Assembly: GCF_024166365.1 (NCBI RefSeq)
Contig: NC_064822.1
Location: 146,698,823 to 146,762,822 of the forward strand
Direction: 5' to 3'
DNA length: 64,000 bases
From: Elephas maximus indicus
Lineage: Eukaryota; Chordata; Mammalia; Proboscidea; Elephantidae
Shown here: one piece after another, positions 10,523-21,800 of the stretch
Numbering within the stretch: position 1 is the stretch's first letter
Layout: the number at the start of each line of letters is the position of its first letter
The notes under the pieces: generated by a model
What the model was told of the DNA's origin: nothing
The model's database searches: none
Seen by the model: the letters and a program-made list of their open reading frames with translations, nothing else
Translations under genes and position numbers: made by a program

Positions 10523-10730
10523 CTCCTTTTGTCTCTTGATCTGTCTCTATTAACATTTAAAAGCCAGGACAAGGCCCCCCATCCCCCATGAAGACTATTT
10601 CCTTGGCTTAAGGTTTAATTACCAAGTTAGAGATCTTATCAAATTAGGGACTTTATCAAGTTAAGGATTTTATCAAATCAAAGACCCCTGTAAAGATCAT
10701 TTCCTTGGCTTAAAGTTTAACTATGTGGTG

Positions 10731-10975
10731 ACCATCTTATTGAGGAATGTCACCACCCCCTGCCTCTTCCTTTGTAAGGATTGTTTTATTGAGGAATGTC
10801 ACCACCCCCTCCCTGCCTCTTCCTTTGTAAGGATTGTCTTATTGAGGAATGTCACCACCCCCTGCCTCTTCCTTTGTAGGGATTGTCTTATTGAGGAATG
10901 TCACCACCCCCTGCCTCTTCCTTTGTAGGGATTGTCTTATTGAGGAATGTCACCACCCCCTGACTCTTCCTTCTC
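10731..10975. repeat. About five tandem 49-bp units in the U3 of the 5' LTR
   Basis: Units of the form gattgtcttattgaggaat... followed by caccccctgcctcttcctttg; one unit is about 53 bp because of an extra CCCT. Only one unit exists in the 3' LTR (about 1532-1580). The position is that of a retroviral U3 enhancer array. Repetition also creates a spurious plus-strand open frame. Confidence 0.92.
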
Positions 10976-11001
10976 CTGAGTGCAAGCTCTCTCCCTATCC
11001 A

Positions 11002-12930
11002 TTACGGACCCATCCTGTTCTGTTTTTTTAATATGTTTTGATATTGTCTGCTGTCTTTGAGACATTCAGTAGTTATTTTCTTCATTTCTTGACTGTAGAT
11101 TTGTTTGTTTTGTCCTGCTTTTTGTTTTACTTGGTTATGTCTGAGCAGGTGGGCTGTGCATTCTTTCCTGTTTGCTCATCTGTAGCCACAATACTTTTTG
11201 CCTCCTTGTCCAATGGGCAGGGCCAGTCATTCAGCTATGGTGCAACAGGGCAGGTCCATCTGAAGGGTAGAGGATGGGATGGATTGTTTGTGGCATGTAC
11301 TAGGGCCAACAGGGTGGAACAGGAATCAGTGCTGAGCAGATTCCAGAACACGGTGCCTGTGCTGCTTGGGTGTGTCATGTTCAGTGTGTGGTGTAGGTAG
11401 GCAGGAAGAGGAGGGAGGTTGTGATGTGTATAGTTAATAGGGGTGTGGGAAAGGGGAGAGAGAGGAGAGAAAAATAAGATCCAAAAGCAAACGAGCAAAC
11501 AAAGAAAAGGAAAAAAAAGAGTGCTTAAGGAAGCTTAACATTGGAGTGGAGGGATGAGAAACTGAGAAATGGAGAAAAGAAAAAAGAAAAAAGGCGGGGG
11601 GAGAATAACTAGATAAAAATTTGGAAAAGAAAAGCCCCCAGGAGTCCCAGAGGCCCACTGGTGGGGCTGCTAAGACTGGGGAAGTGGCTCCCAGGCTGTG
11701 TAGTATAGCCTGCATAGAGGATATAGATGTCACATAGCACCAGGTATTCAGGAGACAGAAAAAGAAGATAAGCGTAGAGAGAGGAGAACTGAGAAATGAA
11801 GACAGACAGAAGGGGAAAAAGAGAGAGAAAAGAAAAAAGAAAGGAAGGAAGGAAGGAAGGAGGGAGGGAGGAAGGAAGGAAGGAAGCAGAGGAAGGAAGG
11901 AAGCAAGCAGAGGAAGGAAGGAAGAAATGCCCCCAGGGACCGCACCTATGCAGCCACGCTGATTGGGGGAGGGGGTTGTAAGCTGTGCAATGCAGCCTGG
12001 CTAGAAGGGGCTTGCAAGCTGCGAAAAGAAAAAGAAATCAAACAAAGCAAAACAAGGGGAAAAAAGCCCCAGGAATCTCACCAGGGTGGTGTCGCGGGCT
12101 GGGGGAGTGGTTCCTCAGTTCAGCATGGCTTCACAGCCTTTCAAGAAGAGGCAAACATGGCATATGTAGCCAGGTGTTCCAGGGAAAGAAGGCGGAGGTG
12201 ATAGGAGTCACAGAAGAAACCAAAAGAGACAGAAAAAACCAAACACCAGCTCAAGGGCCCTGCCAGTGTAGGTAGGGCGAATCCAAGCAGCCTGAGGCCA
12301 AAACAGTTGCCTCCGGCAGAGAGACTGCGGCTGGCAGGAAGCAGAGGAGGCTGAAGTGCGGGGAAGAAGAGGGGGTTAGGAAAGCATATATCGCTCGTTA
12401 CCAGGGTGCTCTATCTCCTGCTGGGAACCTCAGGAAGCTGCTTTGCCACACTCCCTGTCCGCTGATCTCCGATGTGGGGGTGGCAAATCCAAGCAGCACA
12501 GACGCTGTACCTTCCGGCTGGACGAGCCACTACAGCCAGCCAGGAAGCCTGGACGCAGACCAGCGGGGAGAGAATACAAGGTACGAAAGCGTGTATCGCT
12601 GGTAACAGGGTGCTCTGTCTCCTGCTGAGAGTTCTGCGAAGCTGCCTTTCCCTGCTCCCTGTCTGCTGGTCGCCGACAGGAGTCCAACATGGTGGATCCG
12701 TGCTGTGTTAGCGGATGGGGCCCTCCCAGGTATCACTCCTCGCTCTCCGTCCTCTGTCAGTTTCTTATTCCATTTGTTGCTTAGGTGAGTTCTCTAACAC
12801 TTCTTTTGGAACTTCAAGTTCTAGGAATGACCTTTGTCTCTGTTTTATTTAGTTTTTTGGGTCTTTGCTGTGGAGGGAGGGCATGGAGCTTCTGTCTATG
12901 GTGCCGTGTTGGCTGGAAGTCCTACTTAGA
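11002..12930 (-). mobile_element. Old L1 (L1-A), 5'UTR and ORF1 start, right of the ERV
   Basis: Continues L1-A after the ERV. The ORF1 ATG is at 11063-11065; its first codons read like the start of ORF1 in the younger L1s (M-x-x-R-Q-Q-x-I-S). From 11066 to about 12930 lies a long GC-richer 5'UTR with purine-rich stretches, typical of L1 promoter regions. The 5' boundary is approximate. Confidence 0.7.
11818..11925 (+). repeat. (GGAA)n-type purine microsatellite
   Basis: Imperfect run of aagg/aggg/agga units with two agcagagg interruptions, inside the L1-A 5'UTR. It gives rise to a Lys/Glu/Gly chance frame. Confidence 0.9.
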
Positions 12931-13279
12931 GAAATTTAAAAAGCCTAATTATATGAATAATTATACTATGGTCGTTGATCAGAAGACAGTATCATTGAGA
13001 AGGAAACTCTCTTCAGGTTGATCTATAGATGTCACACAAACATAGTCATAATCCCAACAGGTTATTTTATTAAAACTAAGAAACAGGTATTGGGTTCCTG
13101 AGTTCTTAGTCACACAGGAAATACTTTGTATTTGGGTTATCAACTATTAAGAGGAGTCATCTTTGTTTCAGCAGAACCTAGACAAACTTTTCCCCTACAG
13201 CCTTTGATGCCCCACTGGTAGGATTGCCAGATTTAGCAAATACAAACACAAGAACCCAGTTAAATTTTAATTTCAGAAA
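12931..13279. other. No gene seen
   Basis: AT-leaning DNA between the L1-A 5' end and an RTE tail. I recognise no element or coding sequence. Confidence 0.4.
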
Positions 13280-13733
13280 AAAATTGTGATAAAAAAAACT
13301 GTGTCTCAAAAAATCGATGGGTGTCTTCTGTTTTATGGGGTACTATACCAAAGAGGAATTGATTCCTTTGAATTGTGGCATTGGAGAAGAATATTGAATA
13401 TACCATGGACTGCCAAAAGAATGAACAAGTCTGTCTTGGGAGAAGTACAACCAGAACGTCCCTTAGAAGCAAGGATGGTAAGACTACATCTCACATACTT
13501 TATACATGTTGTCAAGAGGAATTAGCCCCTGGAGAAGGACATCATGCTTGGTAAAGTAAAGGGTCAGTGAAAAAGAGAAAGACTTTCAATGAGATGGAGT
13601 AAACAGTTGCAGCAACAATGGGCTCAGACATAGCAAAGATTATGAGGATGGTGCAGGACCGGGCAGAATTTCATTTTATTGTACATAGGATCACTATGAA
13701 TTGGAACTGACTTGATGGCACCTAACAACAACA
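13280..13733 (+). mobile_element. RTE LINE 3' fragment
   Basis: 5'-truncated RTE (elephant RTE1-like). It shares the order of text with 15079-15655 and 47960-48394 (GAATTGATTCCTTTGAATTGTGG..., ...GAAGGACATCATGCTTGGTAAAGTA...) and ends ACTTGATGGCACCTAACAACAACA, the RTE terminus that the SINE tails imitate. Confidence 0.85.
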
Positions 13734-14160
13734 TAGCATAGCCAAGCCAAGCAATATAACCATTTAAACAAATTGTAAGCCTGAAAGTCATCAACTGACA
13801 CTTTTCTAGGCAATGTAAACAAGTTGGTCCAGGGTGTCATCAGGCAATTTCAAAACTTGCACAGCACATTATAGATTACTTGTTAGCCCATCTTCTCCTT
13901 ATCTTGACTAACTCCTATGTATTCCTAGAGGTAAGCGTAGTTTTGTCCTATTCCTACACAGAACTTGAATAATTTAATAATACAACTTCTAAATAGTCCC
14001 ATAGTTCAAAAAGGAAATGAAAAAGATCATTACAAAGTATTTTGAACTGAATGAAAATGAGAACGCAAGTATTTTGCTCATCTTTTTTGGCTGTTTTGTC
14101 TTTATATGACTGAGTTCTAAGTACTTTGCATTTAATTTACAATATTATTAGCTTTTTAAG
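13734..14160. other. No gene seen
   Basis: AT-rich sequence with no recognisable element or long frame; it may be the start of the old L1 that follows. Confidence 0.4.
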
Positions 14161-15078
14161 ATAGAGATTTAGATAATTGTTTTTAATACTTTTTTCTCAT
14201 ATAAGCATTTAAAGCTTTAGCAGTATTGCACAAATATCAATACATAATGCTTATGTATTCATATCTTGAAATTTTTTTTAATTTCTCTTATGATTCTTTT
14301 GACTCATGGTTAATTTAGAAATGTGTTGCTTAACATCCAAATATTTAGGACTTTTTCAGATATATTATTGTTATTGATTTCTAATTTAATTTCATTGTTT
14401 CATAGCTCATAAGCTGAAAAATTTTAAACATTTCAAATATATTGACTCTCGTTTTGTACTTTGGTACATGCTATATGTGATTGGAAAGTGCTAGATGTAG
14501 TGTTCTATAATGTCGACTAGGTTAAAATGGTTAATAGTTCTATAAATTTAGTGTTTTGAGAGGTTCTATACATTACTGAGAGAGATATTAAAAACTATGA
14601 TAGTAGATTTGTCTATTTCTTTGTTTAGTTTGTAAGGCCATGCTTCAAGTGTTTTGAAGCTCTGTCGTTAGATGCGTATTTATTTAGTACTTTTAGATCC
14701 ACTTCTTTTCTTGAAGTCTGTTTTATTAGCGTTAACATGGTCTTCTAACTTGCTTCTGATTGATATTTGTATCATACATCTTTCCCCATTCTTCACTTTA
14801 AAGCTATATGTGTCTTTGTATTTGAGTTGTACCTCTTTTTTGAGTCTTGCTTTTTTATTTATATTTAAAATAATTATTGACAGAGTTAGATTTAACCTAC
14901 TATTTTGCTTTTTAAATTTTTTTCTAATTTTTTGTTCTTGATCTTTTTATTCTTTTGTGTTAACCCAATATTTTACTTTTAATATCTACACTGGATTTTA
15001 ATATTTATATTTTTCAGTGCTTGCTCTAGGAATTACAACAAGCATCTTAAATTTTTCAGTGTCTTTATAGTTAATATT
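14160..15078 (-). mobile_element. Ancient L1 (L1M-like) ORF2 endonuclease region
   Basis: The plus strand shows the antisense pattern of mammalian L1 ORF2 5' sequence (TTTCTCTTATGATTCTTTTGACTCATGG..., ...TAGATTTGTCTATTTCTTTG...), heavily diverged and AT-rich. It probably resumes after the RTE insertion, at about 15656-15800. Confidence 0.6.
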
Positions 15079-15655
15079 GTACCACTGGAAGCATCAGTCA
15101 AAAAATCAAAAGACACATTGCATTGAGCAAATCTGCTGCAAAACACTTCTTTAAAGTGTTAAAAAGCAAAGATGTCACCTTGAAGACTAAGGTGAGCCTG
15201 ACCCAAGCCGAGGTGTTTTCATTTGCCTCACTTGCATGCAAACGTGAACAATGAATAAGGAAGACCAAAGAAGAATTGATGACTTTGAATTGTGGTGTTG
15301 GCAAAGAACCTTGAATATACCACGAACTGTCAAAAGAACATACAAATCTGTCTCAGACGAAGTGCAACTAGAATGCTCCTTAGAAACAAGGATGGAGAGA
15401 CTATGTCTCACATACTTTGGACATGTTATCAGGAGGATTCAGTCCCTGGAGAAGGACATCACTCTTGATGACACAGAGCATCAATGAAAAAGAAGAAGAC
15501 CCTCAAGGAGATGGATTGACACTGTGGCTGCAACAATGGGCTCAAGCATAACAATGGTCATGAGGATGGCACAGGACCAGGCAGTATTTCCTTCTGTTGT
15601 GCATAGGCTCGCTATGAGTTGGAGCTGACTCGATACCACCTAACAACGACAAATG
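15079..15655 (+). mobile_element. RTE LINE 3' fragment within the ancient L1
   Basis: Starts in the RTE ORF C-terminal region (CACTGGAAGCATCAGTC...), runs through GAAGACCAAAGAAGAATTGATGACTTTGAATTG and ends ACTCGATACCACCTAACAACGACAA. The reading frame is interrupted. It splits L1M-like sequence. Confidence 0.85.
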
Positions 15656-16204
15656 CAAATAATATATATGATTGTACAATAATATAGTTTCATTTACTTC
15701 TTACCCTGTCCTTATTCTACTGTTGTCAAACATCTATACATATTATAATGCACAAAATGCAGTTTTGTAATTTTTTCTTTTATTAGTTGTATGTCTTTTA
15801 AAGTTTTTAGATGGTAATTAAATTATAACTCTACCGCTCTTCCTTTTTTCCTGTAGATGTAAGCAAGAAGCCTTGCTACTGCCTAAAAACCTTAGTGTGA
15901 TTTCTCAGGTCCAAAATGACCATGGAACAGGACATTAGGTATTTTAAACTGGAAGTTTACATGTCAAGGGTATTTTGTGGAAAGTGAATATATATATTTA
16001 CATATTTTTTTCTTTCATAAAGTCATACATTTTAATAATATTTATGAAAAAGTTTTATTTGAAGATTGATGTCATAGCAGTGAAATCTATCAGCAAATTT
16101 AGTAAAATCTTTTAAAACCATGAAATATTTTAATATTCTGTAAATGTTAGTGTTAGTTTACAATTCATTTTCTTTACTCTTGTCCCAAATAAACAAGTTA
16201 TACT
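15656..16204. other. AT-rich; probable L1M remnant, no gene seen
   Basis: The first 150 bp resemble old L1 spacer sequence; the remainder is unassigned and contains no coding signal. Confidence 0.4.
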
Positions 16205-16209
16205 CACAG

Positions 16210-16723
16210 TGTCTTGGTTATCTAGTACTGCTATAACAGAAATAAAACAAGTGGATGGCTTTAACAAAGGTAAATTTATTTCCTCATAGTCTAGTAGGTT
16301 ACAAGTCCAAATTCAGGGCGTCGGCTCCAGGGGAAGACTTTCTCTCTCAGCTCTGGAGGAAGCTACTTGTCCTCAACCTTCCCCTGGTTGAGGAGCTTCT
16401 CAGGCACAGGGACCCCACGTCCAAAGGACACGCTCTGCTCCTGGGGCTGTTTCCTTGGGGGTATAAGATCCCCAACTCTCTGCTTGCTTCCCTTTCCTTT
16501 TATCTCTTGAGAAATAAAAGGTGGTGCAGGCCACACCCCAGGGAAACTCACTTTACCTTGGATCAAGGAGGTGACCTGAGTAAGGGTGGTGTCACAACCC
16601 CACCCTAATCTCTCAACATAAAATTACAATCACAGAATGGAGGACAACCACACAATACTGGGAATCATGACCTAACCAACTTGATGCACACTTTTTTGGG
16701 GGGACGTAATTCAATCCATGACA
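16210..16723 (-). mobile_element. Solo LTR (ERVL/MaLR-like family), copy 1
   Basis: 514 bp, TGTC...GACA ends, flanked by a perfect 5-bp duplication CACAG (16205-16209 and 16724-16728). Same family as the copies at 35408, 43274, 54603 and 59999. The MaLR-like assignment rests on the overall layout (TTGTTAAAGCCATCCACT-type end after AATAAA, read on the other strand) and the 5-bp TSD. Confidence 0.83.
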
Positions 16724-16904
16724 CACAGCTTTAAATATTCTTTCCAGATAAAATGGACAGAAAATTAGTTCCCTACAACTGACAATGAAACGAATTACTT
16801 ATTTAGCTTTGAAAAACTCATTTTGTATTTTTCTCTCAGATTTGCTTTCTCCAATTGATCTTATGTGTGTTAATTTGAACACTGATCTTGTATTCCTTAT
16901 GACC

Positions 16905-17392
16905 ATGTTGTTGTTGTTGTTAGGTGATGTCACGTTGGTTCTGACTTGTAGCAACCCTATATGTACCACATAAGGAAACACTGCCCGGTCCTCACAATCC
17001 TTGCTATGCTTGAGCCCATCGTTGCAGTCACTATGTCAGCCCATCTCGTTGAGCGTCTTCCGCTTTTCAACTGACCCTGTACTTTACCAAGCATGATGTC
17101 CTTCTCCAGCAACTGATCCCTCCTGACAACATGTCCAAAGTATGTAAGATCCTGCCTCTCCATCCTTGCTTCTAAGGAGCATTCTCGTTGTACTTCCAAG
17201 ACAGATTTGTTTGTTCTTTTGCCAGTCCATGGTACATTCAATACTCTTTGCCAGCACCACAATAGAAAGGTGTCAATTCTTCGGTCTTCCTCATTCATCA
17301 GCCAACTTTCACATGCATGTGATGCGACTGAAAATACCATGGCTTGGGTAAGGCACACCTTAGTCTCCAAGGTGACATCTTTGCTTGAATAT
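16905..17392 (-). mobile_element. RTE LINE 3' fragment
   Basis: Begins GTTGTTGTTGTTAGGTGATGTCACGTTGG (complement of the RTE 3' terminus) and extends into the last part of the RTE ORF. A 137-codon minus frame (16957-17370) reads through most of it and contains a YFGHVVRRDQ-like segment typical of the C-terminus of this family. Confidence 0.85.
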
Positions 17393-17698
17393 AGTAGCTA
17401 GTATAAAGATCATTGTGCCTAAGGGAACACTGAGTCAGTTCATGCTTTTGCATGTGTATATGAGGGTGTGGTGGGTGGGGGATGGGGAGTACTTTTTTTT
17501 ATGAAAGTCAGATAACATTCTCTTATTCAACAACATATTTATTGGATACCCTTTATGCTTGCCTCTTTTGGTGGATGTTAGGTTATATGAGTAAACAAAA
17601 TAAGACCAAAAAAAAAAAAAACTCCTTCGTGGGGCTTAGATTCAAGTGGGCAGAGACAATCAACCGATCAATAAGCAAACAGTTATTTACTGCAGTAT
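17393..17698. repeat. Fossil interspersed repeat (family unassigned)
   Basis: From about 17525, text such as CAACATATTTATTGGATACCC and, further on, GGGGCTTAGATTCAAGTGGGCAGAGACAATCAA recalls an old mammalian repeat, also present at 27280-27850 and 60830-61210. No gene is seen. Confidence 0.4.
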
Positions 17699-17710
17699 AT
17701 TATTCTACTG

Positions 17711-17878
17711 GAAACCCTGGCGTCATAGTGGTTGAGTGCTACGGCTACTAACCAAGGGGTTGGCAGTTTGAATCTGCCAGGTGCTCCTTGGAAACTCTAT
17801 GGGGCAGTTTTACTCTACCCTATAGGGTCGCTATGAGTTGGAATCAACTCGATGGCACTGGGTTTGTTTTTTTGTTTT
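17711..17878 (+). mobile_element. AfroSINE, short form, split by L1-B; its tail resumes at 25771
   Basis: Starts GAAACCCTGGCGTCATAGTGG and ends GGCACTGGGTTTG plus a T-run. The 5' target duplication attattctactg (17699-17710) is found again, perfectly, only at 25785-25796, right after a short GGTTTTGTTTTT tail remnant. So the L1 landed inside this SINE's tail. Confidence 0.87.
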
Positions 17879-18880
17879 TTTCTTTTAATAATTTTTATTG
17901 AGCTTTAAGTGAACATTTACAAATCAAGTCAGTCTGTCACATATAAGCTTATATACACCTTACTCCATACTCCCACTTACTCTCCCCCTAATGAGTCAGC
18001 CCTTCCAATCTCTCCTTTCGTGACAATTTTGCCAGTTTCTAACCCTCTCTACCTTCCTATCTCCCCTCCAGACAGGAGATGCCAACAGAGTCTCAAGTGT
18101 CCACCTGATACAAGTAGCTCACTCTTCATCAGCATCTCTCTCCAACCCATTGTCCAGTCCCTTCCATGTCTGATGAGTTGTCTTCGGGAATGGTTCCTCT
18201 CCTGGGCCAACAGAAGGTTTGGGGACCCTGACTGCCAGGATTCCTCTAGTCTCAGTCAGACCATTAAGTCTGGTCTTTTTATGAGAATTTGGGGTCTGCA
18301 TCCCACTGATCTGCTGCTCCCTCAGGGGTTCTCTGTTGTGCTCCCTGTCAGGGCAGTCATCGGTTGTGGCCAGGCACCATCTAGTTCTTCTGGTCTCAGG
18401 ATGATGTAGGTCTCTGGTTCATGTGGCCCTTTCTGTCTCTTGGGCTCATAGTTATTGTGTGACCTTGGTGTTCTTCATTCTCCTTTGATCCAAGTGGGTT
18501 GAGACCAATTGATGCATCTTAGATGGCTTCTTGTTAGCATTTAAGACCCCAGACGCCACACTTCAAAGTGGGATGCAGAATGTTTTCATAATAGTATTAT
18601 TTTACCAATTGACTTAGAAGTCCCCTTAAGCCATAGTCCCCAAACCCCTGCCCTTGCTCCGCTGACCTTTGAAGCATTCATTTTATCCTGGAAACTTCTT
18701 TCTTTTGGTCCAATCCAGTTGAGCTGACCTTCTGTGTACTGAGTATTGTCCTTCCCTTCACCTAAAGTAGTTCTTATCTACTAACTAATCAGTAAATAAA
18801 CCTCTCCCACCCTCCCTCCCTCCCCCTCTCGTAACCACAAAAGTATGTGTTCTTCTCAGTTTATACTATTTCTCAAGATC

Positions 18881-21800
18881 TTATAATAGTGGTCTTATAC
18901 AATATTTTTCCTTTTGCCTCTGACTAATTTTGCTCAGCATAATGCCTTCCAGGTTCCTCCATGTTATGAAATGTTTCACAGATTTGTCACTCTTCTTGAT
19001 CGATGCATAGTATTCCATTGTGTGAATATACCACAATTTATTTAACCATTCATCCGTTGAGAGACACCTTGGTTGCTTCCAGCTTTTTGCTATTGTAAAC
19101 AGAGCTGCAGTAAACATGGGTGTGCATATATCTGTTTGTGTGAAGGCTCTTATTTCTCTAGGGTATATTCCGAGGAGTGGGATTTCTGGGTTGTATGGTA
19201 GTTCTATTTCTAACTGTTTAAGATAACGCCAGCTAGATTTCCAAAGTGGTTGTACCATTTGACATTCCCACCAGCAGTGTATAAGAGTTCCAATCTCTCT
19301 GCAGCCTCTCCAACATTTATTATTTTGTCTTTTTTGGATTAATGCGAGCCTTGTTGGAGTGAGATGGAATCTCATCGTAGTTTTAATTTGCATTTCTCTA
19401 ATGGCTAATGATCGAAAGCATTTTCTCATGTATCTGTTAGCTGCCTGAATATCTTCTTTAGTGAAGTGTGTGTTCATATCCTTTGCCCACTTCTTGCTTG
19501 GGTTGTTTGTCTTTTTGTGGTTGAGTTTTGACAGAATCATATAGGTTTTAGAGATCAGGCGCTGGTCGGAGATGTCATTGGTGAAAATTCTTTCCCAGCC
19601 TGTAGGTGGTCTTTTTACTCTTTTGGTGAAGTCTTTAGATGAGCGTAGGTGTTTGATTTTCAGGAACTCCCAGTTATCTGGTTTCTCTTCGTCATTTTTG
19701 GTAATGTTTTGTATTCTGTTTATGCCTTGCATTAGGGCTCCTAACGTTGTCCCTATTTTTTCTTCCATGATCTTTATTATTTTAGTCTTTATGTTTAGGT
19801 CTTTGATCCACTTGGAGTTAGTTTTTGTGTATGGTGTGAGGTACGGGTCCTGTTTCATTTTTTTGCAAATGGATATCCAGTTATGCCAGCACCATTTGTT
19901 AAAAAGGCTATCTTTTCCCCAATTAACTGACACTGGGCCTTTGTCAAATATCAGCTGCTCATATGTGGATGGATTTATATCTGGGTTCTCAATTCTGTTC
20001 CATTGGTCTATGTGCCTGTTGTTGTACCAGTACCAGGCTGTTTTGACTACTGTGGCTGTATAATAGGTTCTGAAATCAGGTAGAGTGAGGCCTCCCACTT
20101 TCTTCTTCTTTTTCAGTAATGCTTTGCTTATCCGAGGCTTCTTTCCCTTCCATATGAAATTGGTGATTTGTTTCTCTATCACATCAAAAAATGACACTGA
20201 AATTTGGATAGGAAGTGCATTGTATGTATAGATGGCTTTTGGTAGAATAGCCATTTTTACTATGTTAAGTCTTCCTATCCGTGAGCAAGGTATATTTTTC
20301 CACTTAAGTATGTCCTTTTTAATTTCTTGTAGTAGTTCTTTGTAGTTTTCTTTGTATAGATCTTTTACATCTTTGGTAAGATTTATTCCTAAGTATTTTA
20401 TCTTCTTGGGGGCTACTGTGAATGGTATTGATTTGGTGATTTCCTCTTCGGTGTTCTTTTTGTTGATGTAGAGGAATCCAAGTGATTTTTGTATGTTTAT
20501 CTTATAACCTGAGACTCTGCCAAACTCTTCTATTAGTTTCAGTAGTTTTCTGGAGGATTCCTTAGGGTTTTCTGTGTATAAGATCATGTCATCTGCAAAT
20601 AGAGATAATTTCACTTCCTCCTTGCCAATCCGATGCCCTTTATTTCTTTGTCTAGCCTAATTGCTCTGGCTAGGACTTCTAGCACAATGTTGAATAAGAG
20701 CGGTGATAAAGGGCATCCTTGTCTGGGTCCCGTTCTCAAGGGAAATGCTTTCAGGCTCTCTCCATTTAGAGTGATGTTGGCTGTTGGCTTTGTATAGATG
20801 CCCTTTATTATGTTGAGGAATTTTCCTTCAATTTCTATTTTGCTGAGAGTTTTTATCATAAATGGGTGTTGGACTTTGTCAAATGCCTTTTCTGCATCAA
20901 TTGATAAGATCATGTGGTTTTTGTCTTTTGTTTTATTTATATGGTGGATTACATTAATGGTTTTTCTAATATTAAGCCAGCCTTGCATACCTGGTATAAA
21001 TCCCACTTGGTCGTGGTGAATTATTTTTTTGATATGTTGTTGGATTCCATTGGCTAGAATTTTGTTGAGGATTTTTGCATCTATGTTCAAGAGGGATATA
21101 GGTCTGTAATTTTCTTTTTTGGGATGTCTTTACCTGGTTTTGGTATCAGGGATATGGTGGCTTCATAGAAATGGTTAGGTAGCATTCCGTCATTTTCTAT
21201 GCTTTGAAGTACCTTTAGTAGTAGTGGTGTTAACTCTTCTCTGAAAGTTTGGTAGAACTCTGCAGTAAAGCGGTCCGGGCCAGGGCTTTTTTTTGTTGGG
21301 AGTTTTTTGATTACCGTTTCAATCTCTTTTTTTGTTATGGGTCTATTTAGTTGTTCTACTTCTGATTGTGTTAGTTTAGGTAGGTATTGTTTTTCCAGGA
21401 ATTCATCCATTTCTTCTAGGTTTGCAAATTTGTTAGAGTACAATTTTTTGTAATAATCTGATATGATTCTTTTAATTTCAGTTGGGTCTGTTGTGATGTG
21501 GCCCATCTCGTTTCTTATTCGGGTTATTTGTTTCCTTTCCTGTATTTCATTAGTCAGTCTGGCCAATGGTTTATCAATTTTGTTAAGTTTTTCAAAGAAC
21601 CAGGTTTTGTCTTTGTTAATTCTTTCAATTGCTTTTCTGTTCTCTAATTCATTTAGTTCAGCTCTAATTTTTACTATTTGTTTTCTTCTGCTGCCTGAAG
21701 GATTTTTTTGTTGCTCGCTTTCTATTTGTTCAAGTTGTAGGGACAGTTCTCTGATTTTGGCTCTTTCTTCTTTATGTATGTATGCATTTATAGATATAAA

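Larger units (their letters stand above)
1121..11001 (-). mobile_element. Class I (gammaretrovirus-like) endogenous retrovirus, full structure, defective
   Basis: A provirus of about 9.9 kb read on the minus strand: 5' LTR 10321-11001, PBS about 10298-10315, leader to 8562, gag, protease, RT/RNase H, integrase, env, PPT 1608-1620, 3' LTR 1121-1607. Class I is inferred from the MGN-type Gag start, the capsid major homology region, DTGA protease, pol order RT-RNase H-IN with a C-terminal GPY module, and the gamma-type CX6CC transmembrane Env. All genes carry stops or frameshifts. The LTRs differ by roughly two dozen substitutions by eye (about 5%), so the insertion is moderately old. It sits inside L1-A ORF1; the flanks share ttac(t)ggacc (1111-1120 and 11002-11010), so the exact TSD and LTR edges are uncertain by a few bases. 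Confidence 0.93.
10321..11001 (-). repeat. ERV 5' LTR, with expanded U3 repeats
   Basis: Same sequence as 1121-1607 but about 190 bp longer because the U3 block is tandemly repeated (10731-10975). It contains TATAAAA (10516-10522) and AATAAA (10406-10411). The high-coordinate edge is placed at TATCCA (minus TGGATAGGG), followed by ttacggacc, which resembles the bases before the other LTR. Confidence 0.9.

Noticed and set aside
10731..10975. CRISPR-like regular repeats
   Set aside because: Head-to-tail tandem units without unique spacers, inside a retroviral LTR in a mammalian genome.
10725..11031. Plus-strand frames with a repeated Cys/His/Pro pattern
   Set aside because: Created by translating the 49-bp LTR repeats; no independent support.
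11748..11981. Lys/Glu- or Ser/Leu/Pro-rich frames over the GGAA tract
   Set aside because: Low-complexity microsatellite translation.
16255..16608. 117-codon plus-strand frame
   Set aside because: Lies wholly in a solo LTR; the equivalent positions in the other LTR copies are not open.
16957..17370. 137-codon minus-strand frame as a host gene
   Set aside because: It is the C-terminal part of an RTE ORF, shared with copies at 13.3, 15.3, 48.0 and 57.5 kb.
19572..20063. Plus-strand 163-codon frame in L1-B, and similar frames at 29908-30348 and 31750-32130
   Set aside because: Antisense shadows of conserved L1 ORF2; hydrophobic Phe/Ser/Leu-rich translations with no domain.
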